Shown here one piece after another: positions 15,301-25,259 of a stretch of 64,000 nt of DNA; the stretch's first letter is position 1, and every line of letters begins with the position of its first letter. This DNA comes from Sphagnum magellanicum (taxonomy: Eukaryota > Streptophyta > Sphagnopsida > Sphagnales > Sphagnaceae): NCBI GenBank assembly GCA_021904315.1, contig CM038925.1:13146501-13210500 (forward strand), written 5' to 3'. The notes beneath the pieces are model-generated. The model did no database searches and was not told the DNA's origin. It saw only the letters and a list, made by a program, of their open reading frames with translations. The translations under genes and the position numbers were made by a program.

Positions 15301-15385
15301 AGAACACAACAAGTCTTCAAGAAACAAAGAACACAACAAGTCTTCAACAATCAAAGAACACAACAAGTCTTCAAGAATCAAGAAA
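15301..15385 (+). repeat. 27-bp tandem repeat, three copies
   Basis: Copies begin at 15301, 15328 and 15355, each starting AGAACACAACAAGTCTTCAA. Because 27 is divisible by three, the repeat is read in one frame as a nine-residue unit, Asn-Thr-Thr-Ser-Leu-Gln-(Glu/Gln)-(Thr/Ser)-Lys, inside a short frame at 15192-15401. I have no evidence that the frame is a gene. Confidence 0.85.
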
Positions 15386-15442
15386 AGTAAGAGGTTCCTA
15401 GTTCCTACTACCTAGTGTTTTGTGGGTTTTTTGTAGGGTAAT

Positions 15443-15477
15443 GGCCCAGGACTGGGCCGTTGCACGTCATAATGACG
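15443..15477. repeat. two adjacent perfect hairpins
   Basis: 15443-15458 reads GGCCCAG-GA-CTGGGCC, a 7-bp stem with a 2-nt spacer. Six bases later 15465-15477 reads CGTCAT-A-ATGACG, a 6-bp stem around one base. The pair is GC-rich in an AT-rich setting and is flanked on both sides by GTAGGGT/AGTAGGGTTTTT-like sequence. It could mark the end of an unknown mobile element; no function is assigned. Confidence 0.6.
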
Positions 15478-15676
15478 GCGCCCAGTAGGGTTTTTCAAAA
15501 GGGAGAAGGAAGGTTTCAACAAATGAAATGTTCCTCTACAGAACAAGGGAACTTTTGAGAACCAAGATGTTTCCCCAGTTTTGTGATGGAACAATCTTGC
15601 ACTATATAACAGGCCCTGCCTGTTTAATAATATAATCATATAAATAGATTTATATGTAGATAGGTAAATATGCACG

Positions 15677-15704
<28 letters not shown>
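15677..15704. repeat. (TA)14 microsatellite
   Basis: Fourteen uninterrupted TA dinucleotides. Confidence 0.95.
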
Positions 15705-15708
<4 letters not shown>

Positions 15709-16615
15709 ATATGAGTAATTAACTAGGTATGTAACTTAAAAGTGAATTTATTGTTATTTGTGTTGTTTATTTGAATTGTTGTATTATATTGTATTGTAAT
15801 AACCCTTTTGGTTCACAATTTTTATATTCAATTATTATTTTGAAACTATAAATTTATTCACAATTTAATTTCAATTTAAATGGCAATTGATGGATTTTGT
15901 TTGACAAACATAGATGCTATATATTTGATATGTAACATATTTATGGTAAAATAAATTGGGGAACATAATATGGTAATTTAAATGTGAAATATATAGGTTT
16001 ATGGTCTATCAATAGGCTTGTGTTACTCCCGAATGACATTGTTGTGTTAGAACCCCAAACCAACTATAATCAATGTGTATTGTTAATGGTTGTGTTTTCA
16101 AAAAAAGTGAGTTTCAATTTGTATTTGTACATAAGATTTTGAAATGTTTTTGATTGATGTGTTTTTTCAACATATCTATATTGAAATTTTCAATTAAAAT
16201 AGTTGGATAATCTTTCGGCATGTTTTTTAATATGGTTTCCAAAATTGAATTAAAATATATTATTTTCATTTCGGGGGTTTATAAACTGAAATTATATATA
16301 AATCTTCTTGCATATTTTTTTCAAATGATGCAGTGATCATGAATTCAACACCTAAATTTGTTGTTGAAGTTGTTTGTGATAAAAACATTGTATTATAATA
16401 AAACATCATTGTTCCATGTTGGTCATAACATGACAAAATGTTGAATTTTTGTGATATAACATTGTATGTTTCTTGGTTTGTGTGAATATTTTGTATGTTT
16501 CTTGGTTTGTTTCATTTGAACGAAATATGTGAGATACTAATAAATTTTGATTTGCAAGAATGTCTTGGAAATGTAATGTTAAAGAATGAGTGTGGAAGGA
16601 TTCTATGATTACAAA

Positions 16616-18300
16616 TTATGTGTGGTAAGATTGAGGAAAATGAGTGTTAATTGATATCGTGCAATCTAAGTTGATGCATTTTTCTTCTTGAACAAGTGTA
16701 TTTACTTGAAAGAAATTGTTAGTTAATGGAGAAACCAAATGTAAATGTTTTTTAGAACGAATATGAAATAATGATGTATATGTTAAATCATGTTTTGTTA
16801 CACCTATTGGATCAAATGCCAAACAATCAAATGTTATACTTTGTGCATGGTGTATGGTACGTGTTGCTACTAGTTGTATAAGGAATTGAATTTTTGTGAC
16901 AATGTGAGAAGGGTTGCTACCTATTTGTATTTCTATGATTTTCTTTTCAATAGGTGTTTATTTTATATTGATTATATAGAATTGTTCATAAATGTGCAAA
17001 TTTTCAATTTTCTTTTTGTTTCCAATTTTGGAATTATAAAATTGTATCCATATAAATGATTTTGAAAAAGTTTGTGTGAAATCTTTGAATATTTCATCTA
17101 CACCATTTACAAACCATCTAATGTGTTATAATTTCCAGCACACAATTATACTAACATGTTTTTTTAAAGCAATAGTTCATGATGAAGAGTAGTTGTTTAA
17201 CTTGGAATAGTTGATGATTTGAAATGAGAATGACATGTGTTAGAATGGATATGTTGAATTAAGAATTTAAATGTTTGACCAACTATTGTACAAAATACAT
17301 TATTGTTATGTGTTGTTGTTTTGGCATTTGTATAAAACAAATATGGTAAGGTGTTGTCCATAGGTGGTGCTTTAAAAATATATATATTTATAAAATTAAT
17401 GTTTTCAAATGTTTGTGATGTTGTTCGAAACCTATTCAAAATGTTAATGAAATTTATATCATTTTGTCTCATTACTTGCTTTAATTCATAACATTTTATA
17501 TTTTCATGCCAAAGGTTTGTTCCAAGGATGTTTAAATTATTGTTTTTAGATTTGCAAATCCATGAATCTTGAACCGGTGAAGCTTGGTAAAGGTCTCCTA
17601 TCATTGTAATATCAAGACCACCCATGAATTGATTAAGAACTTGTTTAACTACACATAATAATTTACCATAGTTATGACATTCTTCATTTTGCACATTAAA
17701 ATTCTTTAAAATTCTTCATTTAGCACCTTGTCATAACATTCTTTACCCGCGAATGTTTACCAAATTACACTGGTTGATCTATAAATTTTTTAAAAATTCT
17801 TTAAAATTCTTGCTTCTTTGGGCTTCCATAACATTCTCGCACCAAGAATGTCATAACTATGTAATTTACGATCAATAAATGTTAACATTTTATTACATAT
17901 TTTTAAAAAATCATCTATCACTACTAATTGAAGTTGATCATATGTCTTGTTAATGTGTCATGTTTTACATCATTTAATGCTTTGAATTCACTAAAAAAAA
18001 TATTTAATGGCGCAAAAATAACAATGGTAATAGTAGAAATTATGTCAACATAAATGTGAACACGTGTTCAAACCTCTATCACCAATGAGTTTGAATTCAC
18101 TTTTAAATGTGGGGGGTTTAGAGTATGGATTGAAGTACACATGCTTTAACATTGGTTATTGCAAGTGCATAATATATTGTGGTACCATTAAGATTAAATG
18201 TTGTTTTTCCTCTATAAACTAATTTCATCACTTTTGGTTTTAAAGGGTTACCATTTGTAGTTTCTTTTATATATATTATAACATGTTTTGTATGATGCAC
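16616..18300 (-). pseudogene. decayed Helitron-type Pif1-like DNA helicase
   Basis: Reading the - strand from 18300 down to 16616, helicase blocks appear in the correct order. First comes FNLNGTTIYYALAI (about 18200), matching the FNINGTTIHSALSI region after the Walker A loop. Next is GGLDITMIGDLYQASPVQDSW (about 17600), the Walker B/QxxPV region, then KCYELKQVMRQND, then a NYNTLDGLVNG-like block (about 17080), and finally VTKHDLTYTSLFHIRSKKHL (about 16780), the motif VI region usually read LTYTALSRVRSKE. These are hallmarks of the helicase domain of plant Helitron transposases. The Walker A loop is not recognisable at the expected place, no Rep nuclease domain was found upstream, and several frame changes and stops separate the blocks, so it cannot make a protein. 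A Pif1 gene of another origin is less likely given the typical Helitron wording of the C-terminal part. Confidence 0.75.
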
Positions 18301-19295
18301 ATCAATGCATGGTTGGGGTACTCAAAAGGACTGTCTCATTTTATATTTACTAGACCCCTTCACTTAAACATGTTGAAATTTAATGGCACATTCATATTGA
18401 AAGTTTGATTTTATTAATAAATAGATACATTACAAAGGTACAATTCTATGTATAGAATGTGAAGATTGAACAAGTTTAAAGATTCCTATTAAGTCCTTGA
18501 AAAAAATCCAGGACTTTGTCTCATGAAAAAAAAAGTTCAGAACTCATAAGGAATGTTTAAATAACTTTTTTTGGCCCAAGATTTTTACCACAGACACCTT
18601 ATGTGTTAATGTATATAAAATGCATGAATGTGATAAGAACTAAATGGCCTATTATAATGTTAAAAGTTTCAAAAAGTTAAATTTCTGGGAATTTTGGGCC
18701 ATTGATAAAAACACGGCCACATTGGATAAATTTTATTATTCTCACTTTCATAAGTGAAAATAGTAGATACTTTAAAAGCCTATATAAGATTTAACATCTG
18801 TAACTCATTTCACTATTTTTATTTTCTAATAAGAAGTTTTCAACACACAAGTAATTCAAATTTCAACATACCTCAAAGTTGGTTGTGAAATCTTGACCCT
18901 ATGTCTTCTCGTTATGGACTTCAATCAACCTTTTAATAAATGTAACATCGAGAATGGGAATCACAAAAATGGTAACATAGTTAGTTACAAACTATTGTTC
19001 ACCAAACCAAAAACTTCCAATGTTTTTTACCATCATTGTTATAGGGTTGTTAGTATTGTACAACATAACCAATTTCATGTATCGTGCATCAAACTCAAGA
19101 TAAAATGACAATGCTTATGCATCATTATTGCCCAACCCATCTACAACCACTAGGATAAAAACCTAGGCAAATCGACCATATATATCCTAGTGACCACTAA
19201 CTCCATGGTGCCTAACTCCTCCAAATTTGCCCTTTGCATGAAATCTTGGATAGAATGTGTAAGGACAAAGTGTAAGCAAATAGGAAAAGGGTCAA
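18301..19295. other. AT-rich DNA between helicase fossil and Helitron
   Basis: No gene recognised. It could include worn upstream sequence of the helicase fossil, but no Rep-domain HUH motif was seen. Confidence 0.45.
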
Positions 19296-19828
19296 TCTTA
19301 TATATTAAAGTTACATGTCTGTTTATCTGTTTGTCCGTCCGTCTATCTGGGCAGTTTCGAGCATTGCCCGGAACTTTGTTTGTTTGTTTTTTTTTTTTTT
19401 TTTGGGGGGGGTTTTGTTTTCTGTGTCAGTTAAACTGCCTGGACATTTTTTATTTTTATTTTTTGGGTTTTTTTTGTGTCAGTTAAATTGCCCGGACCTT
19501 TTTTTTTTTTTTGGGGTTTTGTTTTCTGTGTCAGTTAAACTGCCCGGACCTTTTTTTTTTTTTCTTTTTTTTTGGGTTTTGTTTTTTGTGTCAGTTAAAC
19601 TGCCTGGACCTTTTTTTTTTTTTTTTTTCTTTGATGGGTTTTGTTTTCTATGTCAATTAAACTGCCCGGACCTTTTTTTTTTTTTTTTTTTTTTCTGTGT
19701 CAGTTAAACTGCCCAGACCTTTTTTTTTTTTCTTTGATGGGTTTTGTTTTCTGTGTCAGTTAAATTGCTTGGACCTTTTTTTTTTTTTTTTTGCTCGACG
19801 GGTGCATTATGCACCGGGTTCACACTAG
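19296..19828 (+). mobile_element. compact non-autonomous Helitron with both termini
   Basis: The 5' end reads A|TCTTATATATTAAAG at 19295/19296, matching the plant Helitron start TC followed by TATATTAAA. The 3' end has a perfect hairpin GGTGCAT-T-ATGCACC at 19801-19815, nine bases of spacer and CTAG at 19825-19828, followed by T. The element therefore lies between A and T, as Helitrons do, with no target duplication. It is 533 bp, has no coding capacity, and most of its length is an internal T-rich tandem array. It would depend on a Rep-helicase supplied elsewhere; the helicase fossil 1 kb away is on the opposite strand and need not be related. Confidence 0.85.
19380..19790 (+). repeat. T-rich minisatellite inside the Helitron, seven units
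   Basis: Seven copies of a core GTGTCAGTTAAACTGCCCGG (variants with TCAATT, AATTGC, CCTGG, CCCAG or GCTTGG) lie near 19426, 19476, 19528, 19588, 19648, 19696 and 19753. They are separated by T tracts of about 11-22 bases and a GGGTTTTGTTTT-like segment. Unit length varies from about 47 to 60 bp, mainly through the T tract. The long Phe-rich frames here are repeat artefacts. Confidence 0.9.
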
Positions 19829-22800
19829 TCTATTCAATAACAATAGTAGCCCCAACCCTTAATACAAATTCCCAATCTCCTCTTTCAAACTTGTTTTTAA
19901 AAGTCACCCCAAAACTAAGCACTTGTATGAAGGACCCCACATTCAAATGAGGGGAAAATATAGAAACAAAGCAGGACCCTATAGTTAGAACTACTATCAA
20001 GTATTTAATTGGATCTACTAAGTCATAATGGATATATTAAAACCCATTTTTAGGAACATCTACAAACACATACATGTTGATAATATAACCTTCAATACAT
20101 GCAACAAACATTTTTTGGTGTACATTAGTGATGCCAACAACATTCATAGGTGTAATTTTTTTCCTACTTGGGCTAAACACCAATTGAGCCATACAACATA
20201 GTTCAAAAACTTCTCAAAAACAACCTAAATATAAACAAAACAATTTTTTTATATACTCCACACTATAATATATGCAATCTGTAAAAAATTTGCTTATATT
20301 TTGCATTATTATATATACAAAAGACTAAAAATTAAAAACTTCATATGAAACTTTAAAACCCAATGTAGTTATGGAACATTTATAGATTTGTGGTGTGCTG
20401 TGAAGTCTTAAAGAAAATATAAAAACCTTTAAAAGGATGGTAGAAGTGAAATTTAATCCTTGCAAAATTATTTCACACTATTATAACAATAGATTTGCAC
20501 TACAATATGCACACATTCACAATTTTTGCCTTGATCCATAACACACATGACTCTACAGTTCATTAAAATAATAGATTCATGGTTATTTCATATAACCAAA
20601 TTTTTCACTTTAGATTATAATGCCAAAAGATCCAAAAACAAAAGTACAATTCATTACTTTTTTAAAAAAATTATAATATAGAAAATTCACACAACAATAT
20701 GGACATGGAAATCACTGCAAAAGTCTGTACTTCTCAATTTTACTAAAAAAAATTCATTTGAATTACAACAAAATTCCATGTTATGTGGAAATGAAATCAA
20801 AATAGCAAAATAAAATATGTGGTTTATCAAAAATAAAATTTGTGGTTTTCTACTACAAAATAACAATAATTATCCTTACTTCCTCAAAAATGTGTCTCTA
20901 AGAATAATTCTCTTCCCCTAGATCTTCCATCTTTAGGTAGTCCCAAGTCACATCATCATGATTCAAAACCAACTAGAATTCAAAATTCAAAATTACGGTG
21001 TTCCATGAGCAATCCTTGTCCTGAATGTTGTATTCATCCAAATCATGTAATCATCCTACCCTCTTAACAAAGGACTTTAACAATTCATAAAATAAACTTT
21101 AGACAAATAAGCAAATGGAAAAAAAAACTACAAATAGGGCTCAAATCATGTGCTTCAAATGTCACAAAACTTATAGATTATAAACAAGACAAGACATTAG
21201 AAAAAAATGTTTCAAGAACATAACCAAATATATTGGAAGAAAGTGTTTCAAGAACAAAACCAAATATGCTAGAAAAAGTGTTTTAGGAATCAAACCAAAT
21301 AACATTATAACAACCTAATAACTCCTCACCTTCATAATAAGTGTGTTGAAGTGTAGAAAATTAAGGTTTAAATTTAGGTTAAATTTGTAAATTAAATCTA
21401 GGGCTATATAAGTTCACAGCTACATCTAGGTCTATAGTGGATTAAGGTTTAGATCTAGATTGATTTTAAAGTACAATTTCTAAGGTTCCTTGCGACTTAT
21501 CCTTCTATTAAACCTTAAAATAATTTAAATTAGCAATAATTTAAGGTTAAACCTAACAACAAATTACGAGTATTGAAGATTGGTGCAATTTTTTTTAAAT
21601 GTACCAAAATCTTGTCACAATGTCACCTGTTTCTATCTTTTTTACCTAGTCCATTTTTACCATGTAAAAACACATTTATAGATGATTATGATGGAGTCTA
21701 TAATTGTAATAACATAAAATATAGTCTTTATGAAATTTTTGACAACTTTTGATTCATTATTTTTTATGGGGATCAAAATATAAGATAAAAAAGGATTACA
21801 GTAAGGATTAGGCCCTTTTCATCTTATGTGGTACACCTTAAAGGATTTTCACCCATATCTATTAAATGGTTGCGTGGATATAGAGAAATAAAGGGCAAGT
21901 GCTACATTTGACACAAATCAAATATTTTAAAATAATTCAAATTAAATATTAACTTGAAAAAACAGAAAGTACATACATGTTCATCAATTTTCCTAATTGG
22001 GCCAATGATCAATAGTCTATTCAACCTATATGTGTAAAGAATGCAAAGTGGGATAATATGTGAAAAGATCTAAGAACAAAACACAAACAAAAAAAACCCC
22101 TCTAATTATACAAATTTTAAATTGAATTTTCAAAGGAGATCTAACCAAACTAGGAACCAAGATGACAAGTAACTTGAAAATAGAGACTAAATTAAATATG
22201 AAGTAGGAGAAACTTATCACACAAACCATTAACTTTCTTCACCATCTATTTGATATCCATTTTTGTTTTCTTGATGAAGGTAGAATATGGACCTAATCCC
22301 TATTCATCACCACAATCAAAAGCAAGGTAAAACCCAAAAGCAAAGATATAGGGTTTCGTTCAATTCAAGATCAATGAAATATAACACTTGATTGGGTGAA
22401 CAAAATGAACATGTTACGCATGAGGAACCTCCAAAACACCAATTCCTTACATGTCACCTTATCAAACATACATGGGCAATGTCCATCCTTGCTTGATATA
22501 CCTCATACCTTGTTTCATAGAAACCAAAACCAAGTTTCAACATCATGACCAAGGTTACAAGTGTATGGTGATAGAATATAATGCACAACCAAATGAATCA
22601 TGCAAGTGACTACCATTTAACATTTTGCATGTCATTTGTTACTTCAATGCAAGATTGCTTACTCCATTTTATGTCATACCATAATCCTTCTTCTACTTGC
22701 ACAACCATTTTAAGAGTTCATAATCCATCTTGATAATAAAGAGAAATTAGGTATCAACCATACAAATTTGAATTTGGTATGAGAATGAGGTTGTACCACT

Positions 22801-24076
22801 AGAGTTTGCCATGAAGGTGAATTAATTAAAAAACTCTAGCTCACAATTTAGGTGGGCCCTGTAAACACAAAACATCAATTCCATTTCAATTGGCTAACTT
22901 ATGGCAGTTTGTTGCCCATGATTAGGATATAAGTCCAAAATTAAGAATGAAGTGACTCTTCATAAGAAATCTCTTTGAGTTCCACATTTGAAATATATAA
23001 TAAAAAAACACAACTATATTTCTTTATGCCTAGTGAAAAAAACCCATATATGCATTCGCACATGTGTCAAGTTTGAATATTGAACAACACTATCCAATAT
23101 TAATAACCAAAATTGTGAATCACTTGGGGATTCCAAAACAATTCATATCCAAGGAAATGAGCTACAATATTGCTCTTCAATATCTCTCTCTTTCATTTAA
23201 CAAAGATAAGAAATTGATCCTTAGGTAAATTCCAAAAAAATCTCTCGTGTTTGATGCCAAACTACATTAATACTAATCAACAACTACAATTGCTAACACA
23301 ATCACAAGATGAGAGACAAATCTTGGGTCTTGAAATTGGAAGCACATTACTATTGAAGGAAAGATTAAAGATAAAAGTTCCCAGGCCACCTTTGATTTCA
23401 TATGAATCTAACTTTATATTTGAAGAAAAAACAAACACATCCCATGAAGTCTAGTAAGTCTTGTCCATTGTTGATTCCCCAAAAACCCATTCAATAAAAA
23501 CACATTATCTATACCACCAAATGAATCATGCAAGTGATTACCATCTAACATTTATCATATCATCAACCCTAAACCCATCCGGTATGTTTTTAAAGCCTTG
23601 TCAACTTGTTTAGATTAGTAAGAGAAAGGGATGACATAGTGTACTTAGATTTGCAGATCATTATAAACTTTTTATAGTTGTTGAACCGCTCATCCAGTGT
23701 CCCACTAAGGATGTAGTCTTGTAATATTCAAGTTTGTCATCTCCTTGAAATTGATCTACATCTATGGATGTTGATGCATTCTTAGGTGCTTCCAATTTAC
23801 ATTCTAGTGCAAAATAATTCAAGGTTGAACTTTGTAATCATTGAATGCAACCAGTGACCCCATTGAATCTTTCTTATGCAATTGCACACATGACTATTAA
23901 GACCAATGTCACCATACAACAATCATAAGGTGCAATGATGTGGTTGTTTTAGGATTTTTTGGGGTCATTTTCACAAGCCTAATCAAACTTTGTGCAAACC
24001 TTGATTGATCACCTACCACATCCAAAGTATATATTTCACAAATAACCTCTAGGATTTCAAATTTTTAGAAAACTTT
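19829..24076. other. AT-rich intergenic DNA, nothing recognised
   Basis: Very AT-rich with A and T runs. Only short frames (67 codons or fewer), none with a known family signature. No clear terminal repeats were noticed. Confidence 0.55.
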
Positions 24077-24600
24077 TTAAAATGTATACTCCACATTTTT
24101 TTGGGTTCCAAATTGTCTAAAAAGTAGTGACAAATCCCACATTGACATTCCAAACCAACATTCATCCAAACTACATTTGATTACCATTACATGTTGAAGC
24201 TCACTCCAAACATTCCATTGATATTTTGGTAAGATGTTCATTCCTGGCAAATGATTATTACCACAACCATTTGCTTCAAGCAATTCTAGTGATGTGAAAA
24301 AATATAGCAACAAGACGATATCTTTGTCCTTCACCACCTTAATAAATATGCATCTGAATATATTTTTCCTTAGGTTCATAAAAAAATAATTCCCTTTAAT
24401 CATCAACCTATAGACCGTTTGCCGGGTCCACATGAAAATCCAACTTAAAATTGCAAGGGTTATATATTCTCTCTCACTAGGATATTCCAAGGTTATTGTT
24501 GATAAGATTAACATCATCCTTGTAAAGATGTTCCTTGCATCCAATGCACTTCCACAACGTTTGGAACATGAAAAACAATTGTTGCAAATGATCAAATATT
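24077..24600 (-). pseudogene. decayed PPR-protein fragment
   Basis: A 172-codon frame on the - strand keeps traces of pentatricopeptide repeats, the 35-residue helical hairpins of plant organelle RNA-binding proteins. Near its start is CGSALDARNIFTRM, close to the PPR consensus KCGS.EDAR.VFD.M. Near its end are VMVIKCSLDEC and QFGTQKNVEYTF, close to H..VIK.GL..... and KFG....A..VF. The spacing, about 140 residues between the two VF/TF positions, equals four repeats. The middle repeats are hardly recognisable, there is no plausible N-terminus or targeting peptide, and related words (KCIGCKEHLY) appear in a different frame upstream. I infer a dead, old copy or gene fragment. Recognition is by eye and moderately secure. 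Confidence 0.5.
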
Positions 24601-24799
24601 TTTACTATTGGATAATGAACAATAGGTTCAAGAGCAATTTGGAATCCGACACAATACACTTCTCATGTAATATTTGAAGTTGTAATACCAATTTGTGTAG
24701 GACCTCTCCAAAAGTTTGAACTATAAATACCAATTGTTCCAAGTGCTTATGACATAGGTTACACACTAAATTTGCTACTTGGGTGCAAGTATGTAGATA

Positions 24800-25255
24800 G
24801 GAGCTAACATGATTACTTTACAAAAGGAATGTGAGTTTTTTTTCACTTTTTCATATGAAAGAATTTTTGAATGAAATCTTTTGCAACATGTAATTAAAAA
24901 TACATATAGTTGCCCTAATAAATCACATGTTTTGTGTTAATCATTTTTGAATAAATATGAATTTTTCAAAGTGTGTAAATTTTGCAAGATTCTAAGTTTC
25001 ATTTTGAAAATTTATCATAATTTTGAATCATACCAAAATATGCTAACTACTTTAGGCTTTTGTTTTTTATATCATAAACTATAACTTTATTTTGTATGTC
25101 ATGCACATTAAACCCCATTTACATGTGTTAAAATACTCTTGAAATTTTTTTAATTTGAAAAATACTTTGAATTTCTAAAAATTTAAAATTCCATATCTTT
25201 TAAATTGCAAGTGATTTTTGAACTTGGATAATAGGTTACTATCATCTAAATTTTT
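24800..25255 (+). repeat. dispersed repeat family A, copy 2
   Basis: Partner of 9770-10190 in the same orientation, 15 kb away. Shared blocks run from a TAGTTGCCC start (24908) through GAATCATACCAAAATATG (about 25025) to the CATTTACATG and AATACTC blocks (about 25115-25135). This copy begins about 200 bp beyond the PPR-like fragment. Class unknown. Confidence 0.6.
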
Positions 25256-25259
25256 TTAC

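Noticed and set aside
19190-19950. Phe-rich frames of 68-130 codons
   Set aside because: Products of the T-rich Helitron minisatellite.
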